Positions 15,957 through 25,494 of a DNA stretch of 64,000 bases are shown here, piece by piece; the first letter of the stretch is position 1; each line of letters starts with the position of its first letter. Source of the stretch: Ruania suaedae (lineage in GTDB: Bacteria; Actinomycetota; Actinomycetes; Actinomycetales; Beutenbergiaceae); assembly GCF_021049265.1 (NCBI RefSeq), contig NZ_CP088018.1, positions 3,348,001 to 3,412,000 on the forward strand, written 5' to 3'. Below the pieces are notes generated by a model. That model was not told the origin of the DNA, did not search any database, and saw only the letters and a list, made by a program, of their open reading frames with translations. A program made the translations under genes and the position numbers.

Positions 15957-17266
15957 CGCATCCCATCCGACGACGAGACCTGCTGCTGGCGGGGCTCGGT
16001 GGTGCGCTGGCCGCACCGGCCCTGGCCGGGTGCGCCGGTTTCACCGGCACCGCCTCGCGTGGCGAGGGCATCCGGTTCTGGAACCTGTTCTCCGGTGGGG
16101 ACGGGGTGCTGCTGGACGGAATCGTGCAGGACATCGAGGAGGAGATCGGCCCGGTGCGCTCCACCGTGCTGGAGTGGGGTCAGCCCTACTACACCAAACT
16201 CGCCATGGCCTCCAAGGGCGGGCGGGGCCCGGACCTGGCGATCCTGCACCTCTCCCGCCTGCCCGGATATGCGCCCGGCGGGCTGCTCGAGCCGTTCGAC
16301 CTCGACCTGCTCGCCGAGCTCGGCATCCGGCCCGAGGACTTCGACCCGGGACTGTGGTCGCGCGGGGCGGTCGGCGAGGACCAACTGGCCATCCCGATGG
16401 ACACCCACCCGTTCATCACCTTCTACGACCGTGAGCTGGCCGACGCCGCTGGGCTGCTCACCAGCGAGGGAGTCCTCCGGGAGTTCTCCTCTGCCGAGGA
16501 CTTCCTCGACGGGCTCGACGAGCTCGGCGAGACCAGCGGCATGACGCCGCTGACATTCGGCCACATCAACCACGACTCCCAGGCGTGGCGGATCTTCTGG
16601 TCCCTGTTCGCCCAGACCGGTGCCGAGTTCGAGCTGAGCGAGAGCGGCGCGGAGATCGACATCGACGGCGTGGAGCAGGTGATGGAGCTCCTCGGCGCGA
16701 TGTTCGACGACGGCCGCGCCGAGCCCAACCTGCAGACCAATGCGGCGAAGTCGGAGTTCACCAACGGCCGCGCGGCGATGACCTTCTCCGGCGAGTGGGA
16801 GCTGGCCACCTTCCGCGACGTGGTCCCCAACCTCGGGGCCTCACCGTTCCCGACGATCCTGGGAGAACCGGCCGGCGCCTCGGACTCGCACGCCTTCGTG
16901 CTGCCGACCCAGCTCGCAGCCGACCCGGTCCTGCGCCGCCAGGCGCACGAGTTCGTCGCAGCCTTCCTGCAGGGGAGCCTGGACTGGGCCCAGGCCGGCC
17001 ACATCCCCGCCTACCGGCCGGTCACCGAGACCGAGGCCTACGCCGAGCTGGACCCCCAGCGCGACTACGTCAGTGCCGGTGAGATCGCGGCGCTCGATCC
17101 GCAGGCCTGGTTCACCGGCTCCGGCTCGGAGTTCCAGCGCCAGGCCGGCTTCTCGATTCAGAACGCGATCCTCGGACAGGATCCGGCGCAAGCAGCGCAG
17201 GATCTCGTCGCCTACGTCGAGGAGAAGGCGGCAGAACCCGACCCGACGAGAGGAACGACGTCGTGA
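15953..17266 (+). CDS. ABC sugar-importer substrate-binding lipoprotein (family 1)
   Basis: This 437-aa extracellular lipoprotein has a twin-arginine signal (IRRRDLLLAGLGG, residues 5-17) and a lipobox LAGC with Cys27. The mature part has the family 1 binding-protein features FWNLFSGGDG and FTNGRAAMTFSGEWEL. It delivers sugars to the two permeases encoded next. No ATPase gene is present, so a shared MsiK-type ATPase elsewhere is likely. Both ends overlap neighbours by 4 nt. Confidence 0.88.
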   Translation: MTHPIRRRDLLLAGLGGALAAPALAGCAGFTGTASRGEGIRFWNLFSGGDGVLLDGIVQDIEEEIGPVRSTVLEWGQPYYTKLAMASKGGRGPDLAILHLSRLPGYAPGGLLEPFDLDLLAELGIRPEDFDPGLWSRGAVGEDQLAIPMDTHPFITFYDRELADAAGLLTSEGVLREFSSAEDFLDGLDELGETSGMTPLTFGHINHDSQAWRIFWSLFAQTGAEFELSESGAEIDIDGVEQVMELLGAMFDDGRAEPNLQTNAAKSEFTNGRAAMTFSGEWELATFRDVVPNLGASPFPTILGEPAGASDSHAFVLPTQLAADPVLRRQAHEFVAAFLQGSLDWAQAGHIPAYRPVTETEAYAELDPQRDYVSAGEIAALDPQAWFTGSGSEFQRQAGFSIQNAILGQDPAQAAQDLVAYVEEKAAEPDPTRGTTS

Positions 17267-18210
17267 CACGCCTTGAGAGCACCACCGGTGCACCCGCCGC
17301 GACGCCGGGCACCGCGACAGGCCGCTCGGGTCGCGCGCGCGACCGGCGCGCATGGTCCGGTGCGTGGTTCGTGGTCCCCTTCGGGATCTTCTTCGTGCTG
17401 TTCCTGGTCTGGCCGATCGTCTACGGCTTCTGGCTCAGCCTCACCGACGCCTCCCTGGTGGCGAGCGAGGCACCGGGCTTCGTCGGGTTCTCCAACTACG
17501 CGAACGCGCTCTCGGACGCGGAGATGTGGCGCTCGCTGTGGCACACGATCGCGTTCACGGCCATCAGCACCGTTCCGCTGGTGCTGCTGGCCCTGGTGAT
17601 GGCGATCGCCGTGTACACCGGCATCCGCGGTCAGTGGCTGTGGCGGTTCGCGTTCTTCGCGCCCTACCTGCTGCCGGTGGCCACCGTGGCGATGGTCTGG
17701 ACCTGGTTGCTCGAGGAGAACCTGGGGCTGGTCAACCAGACCCTGGCCTCACTCGGCATCGCCGGGCCCGGGTGGCTCTCGGAGGAGACCCCCGCGATGG
17801 CCTCGGTGGTGATCGCCACGGTCTGGTGGACGGTGGGGTTCAACTTCCTGCTCTACCTGTCCTCGCTGCAGAGCATCCCGACGCACCTGTACGAGGCGGC
17901 CGCGATCGACGGAGCCGGGCCGATGCGCCGGATCTGGAGCATCATGATCCCGCAGCTACGCGGCATCACCAGCGTCGTGCTGGTGCTGCAGCTGCTCTCC
18001 TCGCTGAAGGTCTTCGACCAGATCTACCTGATGACCAAGGGCGGGCCGGACGGGGCGACCCGGTCCCTGCTGCTCTACGTCTACGACACCGGCTTCACCG
18101 GATACCGCCTGGGCTACAGCGCGGCCATCTCCTACATCTTCCTCGCGATGATCGTGATCGTCTCCATCGCCCAGGCCCGCATCGCGAGCCGGAAGGGACA
18201 GCAGTCGTGA
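17263..18210 (+). CDS. ABC sugar-importer permease, MalF-like
   Basis: This 315-aa membrane protein has about six helices. The first is FVVPFGIFFVLFLVWPIVYGF, written here in part as WFVVPFGIFFVLFLV. The EAA loop YEAAAIDGAGPMRRIWSI contacts the ATPase. It is a CUT1 carbohydrate permease of the MalF/UgpA type, coupled to the SBP gene upstream (GTGA) and to the partner permease downstream (GTGA). The N-terminal 25 residues are a flexible Thr/Ala/Pro-rich cytoplasmic tail. Confidence 0.88.
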   Translation: MTRLESTTGAPAATPGTATGRSGRARDRRAWSGAWFVVPFGIFFVLFLVWPIVYGFWLSLTDASLVASEAPGFVGFSNYANALSDAEMWRSLWHTIAFTAISTVPLVLLALVMAIAVYTGIRGQWLWRFAFFAPYLLPVATVAMVWTWLLEENLGLVNQTLASLGIAGPGWLSEETPAMASVVIATVWWTVGFNFLLYLSSLQSIPTHLYEAAAIDGAGPMRRIWSIMIPQLRGITSVVLVLQLLSSLKVFDQIYLMTKGGPDGATRSLLLYVYDTGFTGYRLGYSAAISYIFLAMIVIVSIAQARIASRKGQQS

Positions 18211-19133
18211 CCGCCTCCCCCGTCACCGAGACCACCCGCGTTCCGCAGCCGCGCCAGGTGCCCCGGCGGTTCCGGCTGAGCACGCCGCACGAGCGACTCG
18301 TGCTCGGCAGCTCCTGGGGCCCCCGGATCATCACCTGGGTCCTCCTGCTCACCCTCGCCGGCACCTGGCTGATCCCGCTGGCCTGGGCGGTGAACACCTC
18401 GCTGAAGACCGAGGCCGACGCCGGCGCCCTGCCGCTCTCGTGGCTGCCACCGAACGGCTTCACCCTCGACGCCTATGCGGACGTGCTCGCAGCGGGCAAC
18501 GTCCAGACCTGGTTCGTCAACAGCATCATCGTGGCAGTGATGGTCACGGTGCTGACGATGGTGATCTCCTCGCTGGCCGCCTACGCCTTCGCCCGGGTCC
18601 CCTTCCGTGGCCGGCGCACGATGTTCGCCCTCACCGTCGCCTCGATCATGGTCCCGCCGCAGATCCTGGTGGTGCCGCTGTTCCAGCAGATGGTGGACTG
18701 GCGCCTGGTGGACACCTACTGGTCGATCGCGCTGCCGCAGGTGATCGCGCCGATCATGGTCTTCATCCTGAAGAAGTTCTTCGACGGCATCCCCGGCGAG
18801 CTGGAGGACGCGGCGCGGATCGACGGCGCCGGCCGGCTGCGGGTCTTCCGCTCCATCGTGCTGCCGCTCTCCCGGCCGATCCTGGCCGCCGTCTCGATCT
18901 TCGTGTTCATCAACGCGTGGAACAACTTCCTGTGGCCGTTCATCGTCACCAGTGAGCCGGAGCTGATGACGCTGCCGGTCGGGCTGCCCAACGTGCTCAG
19001 CGCCTACGGGGAGGTCTACTCCCAGGAGATGGCCGTGGCCACGCTCGCCGGCCTGCCGCTGGTCATCGTGTTCATGCTGTTCCAGCGCCAGATCGTGCAG
19101 TCGGTGGCCACCACCGGCCTCGGCGGACAGTGA
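18207..19133 (+). CDS. ABC sugar-importer permease, MalG-like
   Basis: This 308-aa CUT1 permease has an N-terminal cytoplasmic tail, six predicted helices (ITWVLLLTLAGTWLIPLAWA first) and the EAA motif ELEDAARIDGAGRLRVFRSI. The GTG start at 18207 overlaps the MalF-like stop. A longer in-frame reading upstream is the shadow of the previous gene. Together with 15953 and 17263 it forms a heterodimeric importer. The downstream GH51 gene suggests arabino-oligosaccharides or a derived acid sugar as cargo. Confidence 0.87.
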   Translation: MTASPVTETTRVPQPRQVPRRFRLSTPHERLVLGSSWGPRIITWVLLLTLAGTWLIPLAWAVNTSLKTEADAGALPLSWLPPNGFTLDAYADVLAAGNVQTWFVNSIIVAVMVTVLTMVISSLAAYAFARVPFRGRRTMFALTVASIMVPPQILVVPLFQQMVDWRLVDTYWSIALPQVIAPIMVFILKKFFDGIPGELEDAARIDGAGRLRVFRSIVLPLSRPILAAVSIFVFINAWNNFLWPFIVTSEPELMTLPVGLPNVLSAYGEVYSQEMAVATLAGLPLVIVFMLFQRQIVQSVATTGLGGQ

Positions 19134-19188
19134 CCGCACCCACCCAGCTCAGCCCCACCCAGACCCACCCCCGGCCGGAGGAGACCTC

Positions 19189-20691
19189 ATGACCAGCACC
19201 GCCCGCGTCGTCGTCGACGAGGAGTACTCGATCGCCGAGATCGACCCCCGCATCTACGGATCGTTCGTGGAGCACATGGGCCGATGCGTCTACGACGGGC
19301 TCTACTCCCCCGACCACCCCACGGCCGATGCCGACGGCTTCCGCGGCGACGTCGCGGACGTGGTGCGCGAGCTCGGCCCGACGATCCTGCGCTACCCGGG
19401 CGGGAACTTCGTCTCCGGCTACGACTGGGAGGACGGCGTCGGGCCGCGCGAAGACCGCCCGGAGCGGCTCGACCTCGCCTGGCGCAGCTTCGAGAGCAAC
19501 CAGGTGGGCACGGACGAGTTCCTGCGCTGGTGCGGCCGGGTCGGGATCGAGCCGATGATGGCCGTGAACCTGGGCTCGCGCGGGATCCGCGAAGCGGTCG
19601 ACCTGCTCGAGTACTGCAACGGGCGGGGTGGCACGCCCGCCTCCGACCTGCGCCGTCGGAACGGGCAGGCCGACCCCTACGGGGTGCGGACCTGGTGCCT
19701 GGGCAACGAGATGGACGGCCCGTGGCAGATCGGGCACAAGAGTGCCGAGGACTACGGCAAGCTCGCCGCGCAGACCGCCGTCGCGATGAAGCGGGCCGAC
19801 CCGGGCATCGAGCTGGTCGCGTGCGGCACGTCGAAGCCGGTGATGCCGACCTTCGCCACCTGGGAGGCGCAGATGCTCGAGCACTGCTACCGCCACGTGG
19901 ACTACGTCTCGATGCACATGTACGTCGACCCCGACCTCTACCCCGACACCGCCAGCCTGCTCGCCGCCGGGGTCGAGATCGACGACTACATCGCCGCCGT
20001 GACCGCCAGCGTCGACTACGCGCGCGCCGCCGGCCGGCACTCGAAGCCGATGCCGCTCTCCTTCGACGAGTGGAACGTCTGGTACAACTCCCGTCCGCGC
20101 GATCTCGGGGACTGGCCGCACGCGCCCCGGTTGATCGAGGACACCTACACCCTGGCCGATGCCCTGGTGCTCGGCTCGTTCCTCACCTCGATCCTGCGCG
20201 CCTCGGACCGGGTGCGGATGGCGTGCCTGGCCCAGCTGGTGAACGTGATCGCACCGATCCGCACCGAGCCCGGGGGCGGGCAGGTGTGGCGCCAGCCCAC
20301 CTTCTACCCGTTCGCCCTGACGGCGCGCTACGGGCGCGGGACCGCCCTGCGGCCGGCGGTCACCTGCCCGCGGCTGAGCACCGCCGCCCACGACGACGTC
20401 CCCCAGCTCGACGTGGCCGCCACCAGGTCCGAGGACGAGATGGTCGTGTTCGTGGTGAACCGGTCGCTGGCGGAGGCGGCGAGCCTGGAGCTGGACGTGC
20501 GGGTGCGCGGACACCGCCCGGGGCGGGTCGAGCACACCGTGCTCGCCGGGCCCGACCCCGCCGCGGTGAACGGACCGGACGCACCGGACGCCGTCGTGCC
20601 GGTGGTGCGTGACGCCGTCGCGCTGCGCCCGGGCGAGGCCAGCGTCGAGCTGCCGCCGGCATCGTGGTCGATGCTGCGGCTGCTTCCCTGA
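19189..20691 (+). CDS. GH51 alpha-L-arabinofuranosidase
   Basis: This 500-aa cytoplasmic enzyme has no signal peptide. A GH51 (beta/alpha)8 barrel carries the acid/base Glu174 in LGNEMDG and the nucleophile Glu294 in SFDEWNVWYN, and is followed by a C-terminal beta-sandwich. IYGSFVEHMGRCVYDGLY near the start is the classic GH51 entrance sequence. It removes terminal arabinofuranose from imported arabinan or arabinoxylan oligosaccharides. It starts 55 nt after the permease gene with GGAGGAG just upstream, and is probably the last gene of the importer operon. Confidence 0.92.
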   Translation: MTSTARVVVDEEYSIAEIDPRIYGSFVEHMGRCVYDGLYSPDHPTADADGFRGDVADVVRELGPTILRYPGGNFVSGYDWEDGVGPREDRPERLDLAWRSFESNQVGTDEFLRWCGRVGIEPMMAVNLGSRGIREAVDLLEYCNGRGGTPASDLRRRNGQADPYGVRTWCLGNEMDGPWQIGHKSAEDYGKLAAQTAVAMKRADPGIELVACGTSKPVMPTFATWEAQMLEHCYRHVDYVSMHMYVDPDLYPDTASLLAAGVEIDDYIAAVTASVDYARAAGRHSKPMPLSFDEWNVWYNSRPRDLGDWPHAPRLIEDTYTLADALVLGSFLTSILRASDRVRMACLAQLVNVIAPIRTEPGGGQVWRQPTFYPFALTARYGRGTALRPAVTCPRLSTAAHDDVPQLDVAATRSEDEMVVFVVNRSLAEAASLELDVRVRGHRPGRVEHTVLAGPDPAAVNGPDAPDAVVPVVRDAVALRPGEASVELPPASWSMLRLLP

Positions 20692-20901
20692 GCAGCGGCG
20701 GGCGCGAAGATCTCACTCTCGCGTGTACGTCCACGCAGTCAGTGTTCGACGGCCCCGGCCCGAGGGTTAGTCACTCTTCTACATCTGCCTGCCGAGGCGA
20801 CTCCCCGGATCAGCCCCTACCGCACGAGCCGCGGCTGGGGCCCGTGCCCCAGGCCGCCTCGCACTCCTCACATTCGCTCAACTTGTGGAAGCACCGCGAC
20901 T

Positions 20902-20937
20902 ACTGTCGAAGGCATTGCCACACGGTAGACTCTTCTT
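20902..20937 (+). promoter_or_regulatory. Leaderless promoter of the kinase/HIRAN pair
   Basis: A -10-like TAGACT (20926-20931) ends 6 nt before the ATG at 20938, so transcription would start at or next to the A of the start codon. The -35 region is weak (around 20902-20908). The preceding 200 bases (20692-20900) hold no gene I can support. Confidence 0.45.
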
Positions 20938-21882
20938 ATGGAGATGCGCGGGGTGGTCGACATCTCCGAGTGGATCGCCGTTGATGAGGAGCCGGGCGGC
21001 GCGGAGGTAAAAACGTGGCTCGCACCCCGAACGGGGGATGATGAACGCTGGCTCTTCAAGCCAGTAAGGCGCGGCGACAAGGCCGTGAAAGGCGGCGGTG
21101 AGCCTGAAGTTTTCCTACAGGGGAACCCATGGGCGGAATCCATAGCTTACAGACTGGGGATTGCACTGGGCGTCCCCATGGCCCAGGCGGAACTCGCTAG
21201 GTGGGGCATCTTAGAGGGGAGCATATCTCGCGACGTCAGCCCTGAGGGCTGGAGCCTGCATAGCGGTTCGGTGAGACTCGCAGAGGTCGCTCCCGAGTAC
21301 GTGCCGCGCACCTCGAAAGACAAACGGCCCGACCGAGTTGGACACAGCCTTCCTCGAATTTTCGAGGCGCTGCACGGGGTAGCAGGACCTCTTGGCAGTC
21401 CGTACGAAGACTGGCCCGCGATTGACGTCTTCGCAGCTTTCCTGCTACTTGACGCACTGATCGCGAATCAGGATCGACATGAGGAAAATTGGGCAGTTCT
21501 CGACGGACCGGACGGAGAACTACACCTCTCGCCCGCGTTCGACCATGGCAGCTCACTCGGGGCTGGGATGGACGACATCGCGCGCAGGCGCATCCTCGAC
21601 ACTGACCGAGTCACAAGGTGGTGTGAGCGAGGTCGCGCTCTGAAGATCGAACGTGCCGAAGGCCGTGTGCGTAGACTCGTCGAACTCGCCAGTGACGCGT
21701 TCGACATGTGTCACCCGTCGAACCGGCGGTACTGGAGCGCACGGCTGACAAGTCTCGATCTCGGACATGTTGACGAGGTGATCGCGACGACGCCGCGCAT
21801 GTCAGAGGTTGCGCGTACGCTCGCGGGAGCGGTACTGAGGGTCAACAGGGAGAGGTTGCTGCAATGTCTAGCCAGGTCCTAG
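20938..21882 (+). CDS. HipA/HipT-like serine/threonine kinase
   Basis: This 314-aa protein matches the kinase core of HipA-family toxins. LFKP contains the ATP-binding Lys41, LIANQDRHEENWAVL carries catalytic Asp179 and Asn184, and PAFDHGSSLG carries the metal-binding Asp202. It lacks the N-terminal HipA subdomain 1 and is short, like the separately encoded HipT kinase of HipBST systems, which phosphorylates TrpRS. The classical glycine-loop with Ser autophosphorylation site is not obvious. Base composition is visibly lower in GC than neighbours, so the pair was probably acquired by transfer. It overlaps the HIRAN gene by 19 nt. Confidence 0.8.
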   Translation: MEMRGVVDISEWIAVDEEPGGAEVKTWLAPRTGDDERWLFKPVRRGDKAVKGGGEPEVFLQGNPWAESIAYRLGIALGVPMAQAELARWGILEGSISRDVSPEGWSLHSGSVRLAEVAPEYVPRTSKDKRPDRVGHSLPRIFEALHGVAGPLGSPYEDWPAIDVFAAFLLLDALIANQDRHEENWAVLDGPDGELHLSPAFDHGSSLGAGMDDIARRRILDTDRVTRWCERGRALKIERAEGRVRRLVELASDAFDMCHPSNRRYWSARLTSLDLGHVDEVIATTPRMSEVARTLAGAVLRVNRERLLQCLARS

Positions 21883-22631
21883 AGCAGCATCCGCAGCGAC
21901 AGTCCGCGCCGAGGCCGGTTGAACGGCTCGTAGTGACGCGCCGAAGCGGCCAAGGGCGCTACGCCTCCTTGGGCTTCTTGGAGGCCCGCGGCGAGACGTA
22001 CGAGTTCAGTTACCTGCGCTCAGCCGTGTCCAATCCTGAGTTCGTACCGCTTCCAGGCTTCTCGGATCCCCAACGACGCTACCGTGAATCCTACCTTTTT
22101 CCGCTCTTTGCGGAGCGGATGATGAGCCCGCGAAGGCCAGACCGACCCAGCTACTTACGGAAATTGGCGCTAGATCCTGATGCAGACGCCATGGAGATCC
22201 TGGCCCGTTCAGGCGGACGACGCAACGGCGACACCATCGAACTCTTCCGCGCGCCTTACCAAGACGATGACGGCCGCGTCCGTTCGGACTTTCTTGTCCA
22301 CGGGATTAGACACATGTCGCCGGGCGCATCGGAAGAGGTCGCGCGTTTGCAACGCGGCGAAAAGTTGTTGCTGCAAACGGAGCCCGAGAATGTGTACAGC
22401 CCTCACGCGATTGTCGTCGTGAGCAGCCGGAGCGTTAAGTTGGGATACGTGCCTGATCCTCTGGCTGGATTCGTAAGCAACCTCTGTGAGATCAGTGCGC
22501 CCTGTGCGGAAGTTCAGGTCGCCAATGGCGTCCATGTAGTGCCACACATGCGATTGCTCATTTCCGTGACAGCCGAAACTCCTCGCGGCTACCGGCCCCT
22601 GAGTGGTCCGGAATGGGAAACAGTATCTTGA
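21864..22631 (+). CDS. HIRAN-domain protein with HipS/HipA-N-like N-terminus
   Basis: This 255-aa protein has two parts. Residues about 22-115 (TRRSGQGRYASLGFLE; YEFSYLRSA; LFPLFAERMM) resemble HipA subdomain 1, the part encoded as the separate antitoxin HipS in HipBST loci. Residues about 143-235 (FLVHGIRHMSPGASEEV; NVYSPHAIVVVSSRSVKLGY) are a HIRAN domain, a fold that binds DNA 3' ends in HLTF-type proteins. GGGAGAGG lies upstream of ATG 21864. Overlap with the kinase implies paired expression, so it may be the cognate antitoxin or a DNA-damage sensor for the kinase. No HTH (HipB) gene is present. Confidence 0.7.
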   Translation: MSSQVLEQHPQRQSAPRPVERLVVTRRSGQGRYASLGFLEARGETYEFSYLRSAVSNPEFVPLPGFSDPQRRYRESYLFPLFAERMMSPRRPDRPSYLRKLALDPDADAMEILARSGGRRNGDTIELFRAPYQDDDGRVRSDFLVHGIRHMSPGASEEVARLQRGEKLLLQTEPENVYSPHAIVVVSSRSVKLGYVPDPLAGFVSNLCEISAPCAEVQVANGVHVVPHMRLLISVTAETPRGYRPLSGPEWETVS

Positions 22632-22742
22632 TCCGTCGGCAAGCGACTAGTCTGGATGCGACCGTTCGCCTGACTAGACCGAAGCACCAAGGTGCCTGAG
22701 GCTCCCGCACCGCCCGCGCGCCAGGGCCTGCCAGATTCTGGG

Positions 22743-24182
22743 ATGATGACCTACATGGAGCGCGTCCCCTTCGCCGAGTTGCCCGATATCGCCCTCGGCC
22801 CGTTGGACGGCCGCTACCGACGGGTGGTGGCCCCCCTGGTGGACCACCTCTCCGAGGCGGCGCTGAACCGGGCCCGGTTGCAGGTGGAGGTGGAGTGGCT
22901 GATCCACCTCACCACCACCCACGTGCTGCCCGGGGCACCCGACCTGAGCGAGCGCGAGATCGCCTACCTGCGCGAGGTCGTCGCCACGTTCGGGGCGGCG
23001 GAGATCGCCGAGCTCGGCGAGATCGAGGCCGAGACCCTGCACGACGTCAAGGCGATCGAGTACTTCCTCAAGCGCCGCCTCGCCGCGGCGCCGGACTCCC
23101 TCGGCGAGGACACGGTGCTCCCCCGCGTCAGCGAGATCGTGCACATCTTCTGCACCAGCGAGGACATCAACAATCTGTCCTACGCGCTGACGGTGCGCGA
23201 CGCCGTCGAGCAGGTGTGGCTGCCCGCCGCCCGCACGGTGACCGACGCCGTCGCCGACCTCGCCCGTGAGCACGCGGCCGTTCCCATGCTCGCCCGCACC
23301 CACGGCCAGTCCGCCACCCCGGTGACCCTGGGCAAGGAGCTGGCGGTGCTCGCCCACCGGCTGCGCCGGCAGATCCGCCGCATCGAGGGCGGCGAGTACC
23401 TGGGCAAGATCAACGGCGCGACCGGCACCTACGGCGCCCACAGCGTCTCCGTGCCCGGTGCGGACTGGCAGGAGGTGGCCCGCACGTTCGTCGAGCACCT
23501 CGGGCTCACCTGGAACCCGCTCACCACCCAGATCGAGAGCCACGACTGGCAGGCGGAGATCTACGCCGACGTCGCGCGGTTCAACCGCATCCTGCACAAC
23601 CTCGCCACCGACGTGTGGACCTACATCTCCCTCGGCTACTTCCGCCAGCGGCTCTCCGCGCAGGGCTCCACCGGGTCCTCGACCATGCCGCACAAGGTGA
23701 ACCCGATCCGGTTCGAGAACGCCGAGGCGAACCTGGAGATCTCCTGCTCGCTGCTGGACACGCTCTCGGCCACGCTGGTCACCTCCCGCCTGCAACGCGA
23801 CCTCACCGACTCCACCACCCAGCGCAACATCGGCGTCGCCTTCGGGCACTCGCTGCTCGCTCTGGACAACGTGCGCCGCGGGCTCGCCGGCCTGGACGTC
23901 GACGCCGCCACCATGGCTGCCGACCTCGACGCGAACTGGGAGGTGCTCGGCGAGGCGGTGCAGTCGGCGATGCGCGCCGCCGGGATCGCCGGGGCCCAGG
24001 GGATGGCCGACCCGTACGAGCGGCTCAAGGAGCTCACCCGCGGCCGGCGCGTGGACGGGCCCGCCATGCGGGAGTTCATCGCCGGGCTCGGCCTGCCCGA
24101 TGACGTCGAGGCCCGTCTGCTCGCGCTGGGACCGGCCGACTACGTCGGGCTGGCCCCCGAGCTCGTCGCGCATCTGGACTGA
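22743..24182 (+). CDS. purB: Adenylosuccinate lyase
   Basis: This enzyme (479 aa) of purine biosynthesis cleaves SAICAR to AICAR and adenylosuccinate to AMP. The fumarase/aspartase signature GSSTMPHKVNPI is intact with the catalytic serine loop, ARTHGQSATPVTLGKE carries the catalytic histidine, and LGPLDGRYR is the characteristic start. The length and the E. coli-type N-terminus (PLDGRY) place it in the longer PurB clade. Candidate starts are ATG 22743, 22746 or 22755; none has a clear ribosome site, so I took the first. The high GC returns here after the foreign pair upstream. Confidence 0.93.
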   Translation: MMTYMERVPFAELPDIALGPLDGRYRRVVAPLVDHLSEAALNRARLQVEVEWLIHLTTTHVLPGAPDLSEREIAYLREVVATFGAAEIAELGEIEAETLHDVKAIEYFLKRRLAAAPDSLGEDTVLPRVSEIVHIFCTSEDINNLSYALTVRDAVEQVWLPAARTVTDAVADLAREHAAVPMLARTHGQSATPVTLGKELAVLAHRLRRQIRRIEGGEYLGKINGATGTYGAHSVSVPGADWQEVARTFVEHLGLTWNPLTTQIESHDWQAEIYADVARFNRILHNLATDVWTYISLGYFRQRLSAQGSTGSSTMPHKVNPIRFENAEANLEISCSLLDTLSATLVTSRLQRDLTDSTTQRNIGVAFGHSLLALDNVRRGLAGLDVDAATMAADLDANWEVLGEAVQSAMRAAGIAGAQGMADPYERLKELTRGRRVDGPAMREFIAGLGLPDDVEARLLALGPADYVGLAPELVAHLD

Positions 24183-24254
24183 GCGGCCCGCTTCCCGCCG
24201 ACCGCAGAGGCCGGCGTGCCCGGGCCGCGGCCGAATGCCGACAGAAAGTGCGCC

Positions 24255-25436
24255 GTGGACCGCCGCCTCCTCCCCTCCCTCGTCGCAGCGAACCTCGTCC
24301 TCGCCATCATGTACGCGGCGGTGGCGGGCGTACTCGTGCCGGCTCAGATCGCCCGGGCCGAGCCGGAGAACAAGGAGGCCGTGCTCGCCGTCATCATGAC
24401 GGCGTCCTCCCTGCTCACCGTGCTGATGCGGCCCGTGCTCGGGGTGGCCACGGACCGCACCCGGAGCCGCTGGGGGCCGCGGTCCCCGTGGCTCGCCGGC
24501 GGGGCCGCCGGTGCTGCGATCGCCCTGGTGCTCCTCGGCCAGGCGAGCACGGCGGTGACCATCGGCCTCGGCTGGCTGATCGTCCAGCCGGCGCTGAACG
24601 CGATCGAGGCCCCGCTGGACGCCGTGCTCGCCGACCGCGTGCCGGCCGGCGAGCGACCACGGGTGTCGGCGTTCTTCGGTGCTGGCGCGGCCATCGGCCT
24701 CGCCGTCGGAGCCGGGGGCGCCGGTCTGCTGGTCGGATTCGACGGCATCCACGCGGCGCTGGCCGTGCTGCTGCTCGTCACCATGGTCGCCTTCGTGCTG
24801 CTGAACCCGGGACGCATCACCCGGCCGCGTGGCGCCTCCCTCCCCCTCCGGCTCGCCTGGCGCTCCCGCGCGCTCCGGATCGTCTTCGGTGGCCGGTTCG
24901 CGCTCGTCCTCGGTCAGCAGCTCGTGCTCGGCTACCTGCTCTACCTCGTCATGGATCGCACCGGCGCGCAGGTGGAGGAGGCGGGCCGGCTGGTCACGGT
25001 GCTCACCGGTGCCCACATCCTCGCCATCGTGGCCGGGGCGATGATCGCCTCGCGAGTGGTGGGGCCGCGGCGGGTCCCCTGGGTGCTGGTCGCCACCGGG
25101 CTGATCGCCCTCGGACTGGTGATCGCGCTCGTGTGGCCGGGGCTCGGCGGACTGATCGGCTACGCCGTCGTGGCGGGGGCGGGGCGCGGGCTGTACCTGA
25201 GCGCGGACCTGGCGCTCATGCTCGACCTGCTCCCCTCGCCGGCGGACGCCGGCCGTGATCTGGGCGTGCTGGGCCTGGCGACGATCCTGCCGCAGGTGCT
25301 CGCGCCCGCCCTCGCCGGGGCTGTCCTCGTCCTCACCGGCGGGCACTACTCGTGGCTGTTCATCCTGGCGCTGTTGGCGGTGACACTCTCCGGAGTCATC
25401 ATGGCGCGGCTGCTGCGCTTCCGGCGCACGCAATAG
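24255..25436 (+). CDS. MFS transporter
   Basis: This 393-aa protein is hydrophobic throughout, with about 12 predicted membrane helices. Typical MFS features are the loop between helices 2 and 3 (LGVATDRTRSRWGPRSPWL), which resembles the GxxxDRxGRR motif A of the GPH/drug-transporter type, and a charged central loop near RITRPRGASLPLR. The DRTRSRWGPRSPW version is close to MFS_2/GPH-like sugar transporters. The substrate is unknown. I chose GTG 24255; GTG 24216 in frame would add 13 residues. It ends in a strong bidirectional terminator. Confidence 0.8.
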   Translation: MDRRLLPSLVAANLVLAIMYAAVAGVLVPAQIARAEPENKEAVLAVIMTASSLLTVLMRPVLGVATDRTRSRWGPRSPWLAGGAAGAAIALVLLGQASTAVTIGLGWLIVQPALNAIEAPLDAVLADRVPAGERPRVSAFFGAGAAIGLAVGAGGAGLLVGFDGIHAALAVLLLVTMVAFVLLNPGRITRPRGASLPLRLAWRSRALRIVFGGRFALVLGQQLVLGYLLYLVMDRTGAQVEEAGRLVTVLTGAHILAIVAGAMIASRVVGPRRVPWVLVATGLIALGLVIALVWPGLGGLIGYAVVAGAGRGLYLSADLALMLDLLPSPADAGRDLGVLGLATILPQVLAPALAGAVLVLTGGHYSWLFILALLAVTLSGVIMARLLRFRRTQ

Positions 25437-25470
25437 AGCAGGTGCCCCGGCCTCGCCGGGGCACCCGCTC
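25436..25470. terminator. Bidirectional intrinsic terminator
   Basis: A perfect 11-bp stem GGTGCCCCGGC/GCCGGGGCACC (25441-25451 and 25455-25465) with a CTC loop lies between convergent genes. It is extended by GAGC/GCTC beyond one mismatch. It would end transcripts of the MFS gene and of the SBP operon from the right. Confidence 0.8.
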
Positions 25471-25494
25471 CTCACCGCATCGACCGTGGCACGG

